Positions 31,174-39,726 of a DNA stretch of 64,000 bases are shown here, one piece after another. This stretch comes from Pseudonocardia ammonioxydans. GTDB lineage: Bacteria; Actinomycetota; Actinomycetes; Mycobacteriales; Pseudonocardiaceae. The DNA is taken from contig NZ_FOUY01000007.1 in the NCBI RefSeq assembly GCF_900115005.1, forward strand, positions 124,001 to 188,000. Reading direction: 5' to 3'. A program made the translations under genes and the position numbers. The notes under the pieces were generated by a model, which was not told the origin of the DNA, ran no database searches, and was given only the letters and a program-made list of their open reading frames with translations. Within the stretch, counting starts at the first letter, position 1. Each line of letters opens with the position of its first letter.

Positions 31174-32771
31174 TGGCGGTGCTGCGATCCATGCTGGACA
31201 CCGGCTCCGAGCAGTACCGGGTCAACCGGGAGGCGCAGCTCGCCGCGATCGCCGAGCTGGACGCCGAGCTCGAGAAGGTGGTCGCCGGCGGGGGCGAGCG
31301 CTACGTGCAGCGGCACCGGGACCGGGGGAAGCTGCCGGTCCGCGAGCGGCTCGAGCTGCTGCTGGACCCGGACTCGCCGTTCCTGGAACTCTCCGCACTG
31401 GCTGCGTGGGGCACCGAGTTCACCGTCGGCGCCTCGATCCTGACCGGCATCGGTGTGGTGTCCGGTGTGGAGTGCATGGTGATCGGGCACGACCCGACGG
31501 TGCGCGGTGGGGCGATGAACCCGTACTCGCTGCGCAAGACGCTGCGCGCGCTGGAGGTCGCCCGCCTCAACCGGCTCCCGGTGATCAACCTCGTCGAGTC
31601 GGGCGGCGCGGACCTGCCGACCCAGGCCGAGCTGTTCGTCCCGGCCGGGCGGATCTTCCACGAGCTGACCGAGCTGTCCTCGCTGGGCATCCCGACGGTC
31701 GCGCTGGTGTTCGGCAACTCCACCGCCGGCGGGGCGTACGTGCCCGGCATGTGCGACCACGCGGTGCTGGTCGACAAGGGCGCGAAGGTGTTCCTCGGCG
31801 GCCCGCCGCTGGTCAGGATGGCCACCGGCGAGGACGCCGACGACGAGTCGCTCGGCGGCGCCGAGATGCACAGCCGCGTCTCGGGACTCAGCGACCATTT
31901 CGCCGTCGACGAGCCGGACGCGATCCGGATCGGCCGCGAGATCGTCGGCCGGTTCAACTGGCGCAAGCTCGGCCCGGCGCCGGCGGGGAAGCCCGCCGAG
32001 CCGCTGTACGACCCGGAGGAGATCCTCGGGCTGCTGCCACCGGAGTCGAAGATCCCGTTCGATCCGCGGGAGGTGCTGGCCCGGGTGGTCGACGGCTCCG
32101 AGTTCGACGAGTACAAGCCGCTCTACGGGACGTCGCTGGTCACCGGCTGGGCGAGCGTCCACGGCTATCCGGTCGGGGTGCTGGCCAACCACCGCGGCGT
32201 GCTGTTCAGCGAGGAGGCGAAGAAGGCGACCGAGTTCATCCTGCTCGCCAACCAGACCGACACCCCGCTGGTGTTCCTGCAGAACACCACCGGCTACATG
32301 GTCGGCGCCGACTACGAGCAGGGCGGGATCATCAAGGACGGCGCCAAGATGATCAATGCCGTCACGAACTCCACCGTGCCGCACCTGACGATCAACATGG
32401 CGTCGTCGTTCGGGGCGGGGAACTACGGCATGTCCGGGCGCGCCTACGACCCGCGGCTGATGTTCGCCTGGCCCAGCGCGAAGCTCGCGGTGATGGGGGC
32501 GACGCAGCTCGCCGGGGTCATGTCGATCGTCGGGCGGGCCTCGGCCGAGTCGCAGGGCAAGCCGTTCGACACCGAGGCCGACGCGGCGCGGACCGCGGCG
32601 ATCGAGGCGCAGATCGAGCAGGAGTCGCACGCGTTCTACGTGACCGCGCGGCTCTACGACGACGGCATCGTCGACCCCCGCGACACCCGCACGGTGCTGG
32701 GGATGTCGTTGTCGGCGGTGCACAACCAGCGGATCGAGGGGCGCCGGGGCTTCGGTGTCTTCCGGATGTGA
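31173..32771 (+). CDS. Acyl-CoA carboxylase beta (carboxyltransferase) subunit, MCC/GCC type
   Basis: A 532-residue carboxyltransferase with both crotonase-like halves. The N-half has GGAMNPYSLRKTLRALEVAR and NLVESGGADLPTQAE; the C-half has GVLFSEEAKKATEFILLANQTDTPLVFLQNTTGYMVG and MSGRAYDPRLMFAWPSAKLAVMG. Length and motifs fit methylcrotonyl-CoA or geranyl-CoA carboxylase beta (LiuB/AtuC) better than acetyl- or propionyl-CoA carboxylase. It transfers carboxyl from biotin to the gamma-carbon of a 3-methyl-2-enoyl-CoA. Substrate choice between methylcrotonyl and geranyl types cannot be read here. The alpha subunit starts 4 bp downstream, giving a complete enzyme. Confidence 0.9.
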   Translation: MAVLRSMLDTGSEQYRVNREAQLAAIAELDAELEKVVAGGGERYVQRHRDRGKLPVRERLELLLDPDSPFLELSALAAWGTEFTVGASILTGIGVVSGVECMVIGHDPTVRGGAMNPYSLRKTLRALEVARLNRLPVINLVESGGADLPTQAELFVPAGRIFHELTELSSLGIPTVALVFGNSTAGGAYVPGMCDHAVLVDKGAKVFLGGPPLVRMATGEDADDESLGGAEMHSRVSGLSDHFAVDEPDAIRIGREIVGRFNWRKLGPAPAGKPAEPLYDPEEILGLLPPESKIPFDPREVLARVVDGSEFDEYKPLYGTSLVTGWASVHGYPVGVLANHRGVLFSEEAKKATEFILLANQTDTPLVFLQNTTGYMVGADYEQGGIIKDGAKMINAVTNSTVPHLTINMASSFGAGNYGMSGRAYDPRLMFAWPSAKLAVMGATQLAGVMSIVGRASAESQGKPFDTEADAARTAAIEAQIEQESHAFYVTARLYDDGIVDPRDTRTVLGMSLSAVHNQRIEGRRGFGVFRM

Positions 32772-32775
32772 CCTG

Positions 32776-34893
32776 ATGATCTCCAAGCTCCTGATCGCCA
32801 ACCGCGGCGAGATCGCCTCCCGGGTGCAGCGCACCGCGCACCGGCTGGGCATCGCGACCGTCGCCGTGTTCTCCGACGCCGACGCGGGTGCCCCGTTCGT
32901 CCGTGACGCGGACGAGGCGGTCCGGCTGCCCGGCACCGCGCCGTCGGACACCTACCTGCGCGGCGACCTCGTGATCGCGGCCGCCCGGGCGACCGGCGCC
33001 GATGCCGTCCACCCCGGGTACGGGTTCCTCTCCGAGAACGCCGCGTTCGCCCGGGACTGCGCGGCCGCGGGCCTGGCGTTCGTCGGGCCGTCCCCGGAGG
33101 CGATCGCCTCGATGGGGTCCAAGGTGGAGGCCAAGGCGCTGATGGCCGCGGCCGGGGTGCCGGTGCTGCCGGGCGTGACCGTCGACGACGGCACCGATCT
33201 CGCCGAGGCCGGCCGGACCGTCGGTTTCCCGTTGCTGGTCAAGGCCGCCTACGGCGGTGGTGGGCGCGGCATGCGGGTCGTCGCTGCTCCGGGCGAGCTG
33301 GCCGGCGCGGTGGACAGCGCGCGGCGCGAGGCCGCCTCGGCGTTCGGCGACGGCCTGGTGTTCCTGGAGCGCTACCTGGTCGACCCGCGGCACGTCGAGG
33401 TGCAGATCCTCGGCGACGCCCACGGTGAGGTGGTGCACCTGTTCGAGCGGGAGTGCTCGATCCAGCGGCGGCACCAGAAGATCGTCGAGGAGTGCCCGTC
33501 GCCCGCGGTGTCCGACGCGCTGCGGGCCGAGCTGGGCAAGGCAGCCGTCGCGGCGGGCGAGGCGATCGGCTACTCCGGCGCGGGGACGGTCGAGTTCGTG
33601 CTGGCGGGTGGCGAGTTCTTCTTCCTCGAGGTCAACACCCGGCTGCAGGTCGAGCACCCGGTCACCGAGCTCGTCACCGGGCTGGACCTGGTCGAGCAGC
33701 AGATCCGGATCGCCGAGGGCGCGCCGCTGGGGCCCGAGGTGCGCGACGCCACGATCACCGGGCACGCGATCGAGGCCCGCCTCTACGCCGAGCAGGTCAG
33801 CGCCATCGCCGAGGCCGGGGCCGGTGCCGGCGACGCAGACACAGACGCAGACGCAGACGATCCCCAGCGCGAACGCTCACCGAACCCGGCGGCGCTCACC
33901 CGATCGGAAGAGCGTTCTCCGGTTCCGCGAGCGTCCGCGCCGGGCGAGCACGGTGGGACCGATGTCGCCTACCTGCCGGTGACCGGGACCCTGCACCGGT
34001 TCGCCGTCCCGGACGGCGTGCGGGTCGACAGCGGAGTGGAGGACGGCTCGGTCGTGTCCCCGCACTACGACCCGATGCTGGCCAAGGTGATCGCACACGC
34101 ACCCACCCGGGCCGAGGCGGCCCGGGTGCTCGCCCGGTCGCTGGCGGGCGCTGCGCTGCACGGCGTCACCACCAACCGGGACCTGCTGGTCGGGATCCTG
34201 CGCTCGCCGGGGTTCCTGGCCGGGGACACCGACACCGGGTTCCTGGTCCGGCACGACCCGGTCGCCCTCGGCGCCGGCACGCTCGCCGATCACGGGCGCC
34301 GGCACGCCGCCGCCGCGGCCCTGGCCGCCCAGGCCGCGCACCGGGCCGGTGCCCGGGTGCTGGCCGGGATGCCGTCCGGCTGGCGCAACGTCGGTGGGGC
34401 CTTCCAGCAGGCCGGCTACCTGCTGGACGACCGGGAGCTGACGGTCGCCTACCGGTTCCGGCGCGGCGGGCTGGACCTGCGCGTGGGCGGGGAGCCGCTC
34501 GCGGCGTCGCCGGTGTCGGTCACCCCGGACCGGGTCGTGCTCGAGATCGACGGCGTGCGCCGCTCCTACGCCGTGCACCGGGCCGACGGTGTGCCCTACG
34601 TCGACGGTGCCGACGGCGCGGTCGCGCTGGTCGAGGTGCCCCGGTTCGCCGATCCGAACGAGGTCACCCACGCGGGCTCGCTGCTCGCGCCGATGCCGGG
34701 TTCGGTGGTGCGGGTGCACGCGGCCGAGGGTGACCCGGTCCGCGCCGGGCAGGCGCTCGTGGTGCTGGAGGCGATGAAGATGGAGCACACGGTCGCCGCG
34801 CCCGGGGACGGGGTGCTCGGCGAGCTGCGGGTCGCGGCGGGGGACCAGGTCGAGACCGGGCAGGTGCTCGCGGTCGTGGAGGCGGAGTCGTGA
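32776..34893 (+). CDS. Acyl-CoA carboxylase alpha subunit (biotin carboxylase + BCCP) with in-frame insertion
   Basis: A 705-residue protein. It comprises biotin carboxylase (KLLIANRGEIASRV at the start; KAAYGGGGRGMRVV; LEVNTRLQVEHPVTE), a middle BT-like region, and a biotinyl domain with LEAMKMEH, where Lys668 takes the biotin. It pairs with the beta subunit just upstream as an MCC/GCC-type enzyme (LiuD/AtuF role). An unusual insertion of about 55 residues (340-395) splits the usual IEARLYAE...YLPVTGTL junction in the biotin carboxylase C-terminal lobe. It includes a DADTDADAD run, and its DNA carries an 8-bp inverted repeat at 33871-33878 and 33910-33917. The frame is intact, so the protein may still work. 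Confidence 0.9.
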   Translation: MISKLLIANRGEIASRVQRTAHRLGIATVAVFSDADAGAPFVRDADEAVRLPGTAPSDTYLRGDLVIAAARATGADAVHPGYGFLSENAAFARDCAAAGLAFVGPSPEAIASMGSKVEAKALMAAAGVPVLPGVTVDDGTDLAEAGRTVGFPLLVKAAYGGGGRGMRVVAAPGELAGAVDSARREAASAFGDGLVFLERYLVDPRHVEVQILGDAHGEVVHLFERECSIQRRHQKIVEECPSPAVSDALRAELGKAAVAAGEAIGYSGAGTVEFVLAGGEFFFLEVNTRLQVEHPVTELVTGLDLVEQQIRIAEGAPLGPEVRDATITGHAIEARLYAEQVSAIAEAGAGAGDADTDADADDPQRERSPNPAALTRSEERSPVPRASAPGEHGGTDVAYLPVTGTLHRFAVPDGVRVDSGVEDGSVVSPHYDPMLAKVIAHAPTRAEAARVLARSLAGAALHGVTTNRDLLVGILRSPGFLAGDTDTGFLVRHDPVALGAGTLADHGRRHAAAAALAAQAAHRAGARVLAGMPSGWRNVGGAFQQAGYLLDDRELTVAYRFRRGGLDLRVGGEPLAASPVSVTPDRVVLEIDGVRRSYAVHRADGVPYVDGADGAVALVEVPRFADPNEVTHAGSLLAPMPGSVVRVHAAEGDPVRAGQALVVLEAMKMEHTVAAPGDGVLGELRVAAGDQVETGQVLAVVEAES

Positions 34894-34912
34894 CCGTCGA
34901 GGGGAGCACGTC

Positions 34913-36403
34913 GTGAACATCGCGACCCTGCTGCGCCGCGCCGCGGCCGACCACCCGTCGGCGGTGGCGCTGGCGCTCGACGAGGCCGAGACCGGCTACG
35001 CGGCGTTCGCCGACCGGGCCGCCCGGTTCGCCGCGCACCTGCTGCGCCGCGGGACGGTCCCCGGTGACCGGGTGGGGTTCTTCCTGCCGAACCATCCCGA
35101 CTACCTCGTGGGACTGCTGGGCACGTGGCAGGCGGGCGCCGTCGCGGTCCCGCTGAACGCGCTGTTCCCGGACGCCGCGCTGCGGCACGCGATCGCCGAC
35201 TCCTCCCCGGCCCTGCTGGTGGTCCCGGAGTCCGAGGCCGAGCGGGTCCGCGGCCTCGCCCCCGACGGAACCGCCCTGCTGGGCCTGGGCGCGGAGTTCG
35301 ACGCCGCCGTCGCCGCGGAGCAGCCGGCGCCCGGTGTCGTTCCCCGGCTCGACGGCGACGACGCACTGATCATGTACACCTCCGGTTCCACCGGGCCGCC
35401 CAAGGGCGTCCGGCAGACCCACCGGAACACGTTCGCCCAGGTCGAGGCCGTGATCGATCTTTACGGAATCACCGCTGACGACCATGTCCTCAACTGCCTG
35501 CCGCTGTTCCACGTCGGCGGGCTGCAGCTCGCGAGCCTGCCGGTACTGGCCCGTGGCGGCCGGGTCACGTTCATGCCGCGCTGGGACGCCGTGGCCTGGC
35601 TGGACCTGGCGCAGCGGCTGCGTCCCACCTACGGCGGGCTGATCTCCACGATGATGATCGACGTCGGGAACCGCACCGTCGACGCGCCCGTGGTGCTGGA
35701 TTCGTTCCGGATCTGCATGTTCGGCGGGTCGCGTACCCCGACCGCGGCGATCGACCGGCTCGCCGCGGGCACCGGGATCGCCGGTACCGAGATCTACGGC
35801 CAGACCGAGCAGAGCGGGCTGGTCGTGTCCTATGCACCCGGCGAGCAACGCACGCCCGGGGCAATGGGCCGGCCGCTGGCGCAGATCGTCGCCACCCGGC
35901 TGGTGTCCCCGTCGACCGGCGCCGACGTCACCGGCCCCGGAGAGGTCGGGGAGCTGTGGGTGCGCGGCGACGCCGTCACCCCCGGCTACCGGAACCTGCC
36001 GGAGCTCACCGCCGCGCGCTTCACCGACGGCTGGTTCCGTACCGGGGACCTCGTCTCCGCCGACGACGAGGGCTACCTGTACTACACGGACCGGATCGAC
36101 GACATGATCGTCACCGGTGGGGAGAACGTCTTCCCGCAGATGGTCGAGGAGCACCTGGCCGGGCACCCGGACCTGGCCGAGGTCGCGGTCATCGGTACCC
36201 CGCACGAGCGCTGGGTCGAGCAGGTGACCGCCGTCGTCGTTGCGAACCGGCCCGGGGTGAGCGCCGAGGACGTCGCGGCCTGGTGCGCGACCCATCCCGA
36301 CCTGCGCGGGGTCGCGCGCCCCCGTCGCATCGAGATCGTCGAGGAGCTGCCGCGCACCGGTAGCGGCAAGCTCGACCGGCCGTCGTTGCGGAGGTGGTTC
36401 TGA
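34913..36403 (+). CDS. AMP-binding acyl-CoA ligase (FadD-like)
   Basis: A 496-residue ANL ligase. Motifs are LIMYTSGSTGPPKGVRQTH, IYGQTEQSG, GWFRTGDLVS, TDRIDDMIVTGGENV and the Lys in RTGSGKLDRPSL. It is shorter at the N-terminus than the other two ligases here. The GTG start has GAGGGGAG upstream. It is the second CoA ligase inside this operon, which suggests either two different acid substrates or re-activation of an intermediate acid released during degradation. Its stop is directly followed by the GTG of the hydratase gene with no gap. Confidence 0.9.
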   Translation: MNIATLLRRAAADHPSAVALALDEAETGYAAFADRAARFAAHLLRRGTVPGDRVGFFLPNHPDYLVGLLGTWQAGAVAVPLNALFPDAALRHAIADSSPALLVVPESEAERVRGLAPDGTALLGLGAEFDAAVAAEQPAPGVVPRLDGDDALIMYTSGSTGPPKGVRQTHRNTFAQVEAVIDLYGITADDHVLNCLPLFHVGGLQLASLPVLARGGRVTFMPRWDAVAWLDLAQRLRPTYGGLISTMMIDVGNRTVDAPVVLDSFRICMFGGSRTPTAAIDRLAAGTGIAGTEIYGQTEQSGLVVSYAPGEQRTPGAMGRPLAQIVATRLVSPSTGADVTGPGEVGELWVRGDAVTPGYRNLPELTAARFTDGWFRTGDLVSADDEGYLYYTDRIDDMIVTGGENVFPQMVEEHLAGHPDLAEVAVIGTPHERWVEQVTAVVVANRPGVSAEDVAAWCATHPDLRGVARPRRIEIVEELPRTGSGKLDRPSLRRWF

Positions 36404-37180
36404 GTGAGCGGTTCCGGAACCGGCGTCGTGCGCTACGAGGTCCACGACGGGGTCGCCTGGCTGACCATCGACCGGCCCGAGGCCCGCAACGCGCTGTCGA
36501 GGGACGTCCGCGAGGGGCTGTGGGCGGGCACCCGCCGGTTCGTCGACGACGAGTCCGCGGCGGTGCTGGTCCTCACCGGCGCGGGGGAGAAGGCGTTCTG
36601 CGCCGGCGGCGACCTGAAGGAGATGGCCGAGGACGCGCTGACGGTCCCGCCGCCGGACTTCCTGCCCCAGTTCGGGCGCAACATCGACGTGCCGAAGCCG
36701 ACGATCGCGGCCGTCAACGGCGTCGCCTACGCCGGCGGGTTCCTGCTCGCCCAGCAGTGCGACCTCGTCGTCGCCGCGGAGCACGCGCGGTTCGCCGTCA
36801 CCGAGGTGAAGGTCGGGCGCGGGTCGCCGTGGGCGGCGCCGCTGTCGTGGCTGGTCCCGCCCCGGGTGGCGATGGAGATCCTGCTGACCGGCGACCCGGT
36901 GGACGCGCACCGGGCCCGCGAGGTGGGCCTGGTCAACGACGTCGTCCCGGCCGCGCAGCTGCGGCAGCGCGCCCAGGAGCTGGCGAGCAGGATCGCGGGG
37001 AACGCGCCGCTGTCGGTGGCCGCGGCCAAACGCACCGCGTACCTGTCCGCGTCGTGCCCGCGGGAGGACGCCTACGACCGGGCCGAGGAGATCTGGGCGC
37101 CGGTCTACGCCTCGGCCGACGCGCAGGAGGGGCCCGCCGCGTTCCGCGAGAAGCGGGCCCCGGTCTGGAAGGGGATCTGA
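36404..37180 (+). CDS. Enoyl-CoA hydratase/isomerase family protein
   Basis: A 258-residue crotonase. The oxyanion-hole segments are visible as AFCAGGDLKEMAEDA (first) and AAVNGVAYAGGFLLAQQCDLVVA (second); the C-terminal helix carries KRTAYLSASCP. In canonical hydratases two Glu residues flank the second hole; here the segment EVKVGRGSPWAAPLSW replaces the usual E-x-x-x-G...P pattern, so hydratase chemistry is likely but not certain. AtuE/LiuC-type hydration of a glutaconyl-CoA fits the operon. It begins directly after the ligase stop and ends 5 bp before the TIGR03084 gene. Confidence 0.88.
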   Translation: MSGSGTGVVRYEVHDGVAWLTIDRPEARNALSRDVREGLWAGTRRFVDDESAAVLVLTGAGEKAFCAGGDLKEMAEDALTVPPPDFLPQFGRNIDVPKPTIAAVNGVAYAGGFLLAQQCDLVVAAEHARFAVTEVKVGRGSPWAAPLSWLVPPRVAMEILLTGDPVDAHRAREVGLVNDVVPAAQLRQRAQELASRIAGNAPLSVAAAKRTAYLSASCPREDAYDRAEEIWAPVYASADAQEGPAAFREKRAPVWKGI

Positions 37181-37185
37181 ACCGG

Positions 37186-37980
37186 ATGCCGGTCTCGATG
37201 GAATCTCTCGCCGCGGACCTCGCCGACGAGTCCGCGGAGCTGCGCGGGCTGCTCGCTCCGCTGTCCGAATCAGACTGGAAACGGTCCACACCGGCTCCCG
37301 GGTGGACGATCGCGGACCAGGTGTCGCACCTGGCGCACTTCGACGACGTCGCGGTGCGCTCGGGGACCGATCCGGAGGGGTTCGCCGCGGAGCTGGAGCG
37401 GATCGACGCGGCCGGCGGGATCGACCCGGACGCGGTCGCCGCGTCGTACCGGCACCTGTCCGGCGCGGACCTGCTGAGGTGGTACGACGACGCCCGCGCC
37501 CGGCTCGTCGAGGTGTTCGCCCGGCTCGACCCGTCGCTGCGGGTGCCGTGGTTCGGTCCGTCGATGAGCGCGGCGTCCTCGCTCACCGCGCGGATCATGG
37601 AGACCTGGGCGCACGGGCAGGACGTCGCCGACACCCTCGGCGTCGCCCGCGTCCCCACCGCGCGGCTGCGGCACGTGGCGCACATCGGGGTCGGGGCCCG
37701 GCCGTTCAGCTTCACCGCGCACGGCCGCGACCTCCCGGACGCCCCGATCCGGGTGGAGCTCGCGGCCCCGGACGGCGGCACCTGGACCTGGGGCCCCGCC
37801 GACGCCGCCGACCGCGTCACCGGCCCGGCACCGGACTTCTGCCTGGCCGTCACCCAGCGTCGGCACCGTGACGACGTCGACCTGACGGTCACCGGGGCCG
37901 CTGCGACGGCCTGGATGGAGATCGCCCAGGCGTTCGCCGGGGAGCCCGGCGCCGGACGCCGGCCGGGGGAGTTCGCGTGA
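37186..37980 (+). CDS. TIGR03084-type protein (DinB/maleylpyruvate-isomerase-like fold)
   Basis: A 264-residue protein of the family annotated as TIGR03084, related to the mycothiol-dependent maleylpyruvate isomerase/DinB four-helix fold. The metal-site pattern is visible: WTIADQVSHLAHFDD near residue 45 gives one His pair, and METWAHGQDVADTLG near residue 140 gives the second. Its chemistry is not established, but in actinobacteria it commonly accompanies AtuA-like and acyl-CoA carboxylase genes, as here. The ATG at 37186 was chosen; another ATG lies 12 bp later. The stop overlaps the atuA start by four bases (GTGA). Confidence 0.85.
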   Translation: MPVSMESLAADLADESAELRGLLAPLSESDWKRSTPAPGWTIADQVSHLAHFDDVAVRSGTDPEGFAAELERIDAAGGIDPDAVAASYRHLSGADLLRWYDDARARLVEVFARLDPSLRVPWFGPSMSAASSLTARIMETWAHGQDVADTLGVARVPTARLRHVAHIGVGARPFSFTAHGRDLPDAPIRVELAAPDGGTWTWGPADAADRVTGPAPDFCLAVTQRRHRDDVDLTVTGAAATAWMEIAQAFAGEPGAGRRPGEFA

Positions 37981-39692
37981 GCCGCCCGGTGCGCATCGGC
38001 AACATCTCCGGCTTCTACGGCGACCGCATCGACGCCGCCCGGGAGATGGTCGAGCAGGGTGCGGTCGACGTCGTCTGCGGCGACTACCTCGCCGAGCTCA
38101 CCATGCTCATCCTCGCCAAGGCCCAGGCCCGCGACGGCGGTGTCGGCTACGCCCGCACCTTCCTCACCCAGGTCGAGCAGATCCTCCCGGCCTGCGTCGA
38201 GCGGGGCATCCGGATCGTCGCGAACGCGGGCGGGCTCGACCCGGCCGGGCTCGCCGACGCCGTCCGTGCCGTCGCCGACGAGCAGGGGCTCGGCGTGCGG
38301 GTCGCGCACGTCGAGGGCGACGACCTCCGCGGCGACCTCGCCGCGATCACGCCGCCGGTCGGCGGGACCCCGGTCTCGGCGAACGCCTACCTGGGTGGCT
38401 GGGGGATCGCGCAGGCGCTCGCCGCGGGCGCCGACGTCGTCGTCACCGGGCGGGTCACCGACGCCTCACTGGTCCTCGGGCCCGCGGCCTGGTGGCACGG
38501 CTGGGCCCACGACGACTGGGACCCCCTGGCCGGCGCCGTCGTCGCCGGGCACGTGATCGAGTGCGGGCCGCAGGCCACCGGCGGCAACTACCCGTTCCTC
38601 GACGAGATCACCGACCGTCGCTACCCGGGTTTCCCGATCGCCGAGGTCGCCGCCGACGGATCGAGCGTGATCACCAAGCCGGAGGGGACCGGCGGGCTGG
38701 TGAGCGTCGGGACCGTCACCGCGCAGCTGCTCTACGAGCTCGGCCCGCCCGCCTACCTGGGCCCGGACGTGACCACGCACTTCGACACGATCCGGCTCGA
38801 GCAGACCGGTGCGCACCGGGTCGCGGTCACCGGGGTGCGCGGGAGCCCGCCGCCGGACACGCTCAAGGTCGCCCTCAACGACGTCGGTGGCTACCGGAAC
38901 ACGATGACGCTCGTGCTCACCGGGCTCGACATCGAGGCGAAGGCCGCCCACGCCGAGGAGCTGCTGTTCGGCATCCTCGACCGGGACTCCTTCGACGAGG
39001 TCGACGTCCGCCTGCTGCGCTTCGACCACCCGGACGCCGCGGCGAACCCGGAGGCCACCGCGCACCTGCGGATCACCGTGAAGAGCGCCGACCGCCGCGT
39101 CGCCGGGCGGGCGTTCTCGAACGCGACCATGCAGCTGGCGCTCGGCGGGTACGCCGGGTTCCACACCACGACCCCGCCGACCGACGCGTCGCTGTTCGGG
39201 ATCTACCGGCCCGCCGCCGTGCCGCGGTCGGCGGTCACGCACACCGTGGTGCTGCCCGACGGCGAGCGGTGCACGGTCGCCGACCCACCGGAGTTCGCCA
39301 CGGAGAAACCGCAGGTCACACCCCCGGTGCGTAGAGGTGAGCAGAGCAAGGGCCCGAGCAGGACGGTCCCGCTCGGCACCGTCGCCGGGACGCGCTCGGG
39401 CGACAAGGGCGGCGACGCCAACATCGGCGTCTGGGCCCGCGACGACGCCGGGCACGCCTGGCTGGCCGGATTCCTCACCCCGCAGCGGGTCCGCGCACTG
39501 CTCGGGCCCGAGACCGCGGACCTCGACGTCGAGGTGTTCGACCTGCCGAACCTGCGCGCGGTCAACGTCGTCGTGCACGGCCTGCTCGGCGACGGCGTCG
39601 CCTCCGCCACCCGGCCCGACCCGCAGGCGAAGGGGCTCGGGGAGTACCTGCGCAGCCGGCTGGTCGAGATCCCCGAGGAGCTGCTGCCGTAA
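37977..39692 (+). CDS. atuA: Acyclic terpene utilization protein AtuA family (DUF1446) with C-terminal AtuA-like domain
   Basis: A 571-residue protein. The DUF1446 domain covers about residues 1-440 (GNISGFYGDR at the start; GRVTDASLVLGPAAWWHGW; HVIECGPQATGGNYPF). A second small domain follows a disordered linker and begins GTVAGTRSGDKGGDANIGVWA. This two-part layout is the same as in Pseudomonas AtuA, which is required for growth on citronellol but has no firmly established reaction. The gene is the last of the eight-gene operon and overlaps its predecessor. Its presence is the strongest reason to read the operon as acyclic terpenoid or similar branched-acid catabolism. Confidence 0.9.
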   Translation: MSRPVRIGNISGFYGDRIDAAREMVEQGAVDVVCGDYLAELTMLILAKAQARDGGVGYARTFLTQVEQILPACVERGIRIVANAGGLDPAGLADAVRAVADEQGLGVRVAHVEGDDLRGDLAAITPPVGGTPVSANAYLGGWGIAQALAAGADVVVTGRVTDASLVLGPAAWWHGWAHDDWDPLAGAVVAGHVIECGPQATGGNYPFLDEITDRRYPGFPIAEVAADGSSVITKPEGTGGLVSVGTVTAQLLYELGPPAYLGPDVTTHFDTIRLEQTGAHRVAVTGVRGSPPPDTLKVALNDVGGYRNTMTLVLTGLDIEAKAAHAEELLFGILDRDSFDEVDVRLLRFDHPDAAANPEATAHLRITVKSADRRVAGRAFSNATMQLALGGYAGFHTTTPPTDASLFGIYRPAAVPRSAVTHTVVLPDGERCTVADPPEFATEKPQVTPPVRRGEQSKGPSRTVPLGTVAGTRSGDKGGDANIGVWARDDAGHAWLAGFLTPQRVRALLGPETADLDVEVFDLPNLRAVNVVVHGLLGDGVASATRPDPQAKGLGEYLRSRLVEIPEELLP

Positions 39693-39726
39693 CGCGGGCA
39701 CGGGCACGGACCGCGCCCGGTGGCCG

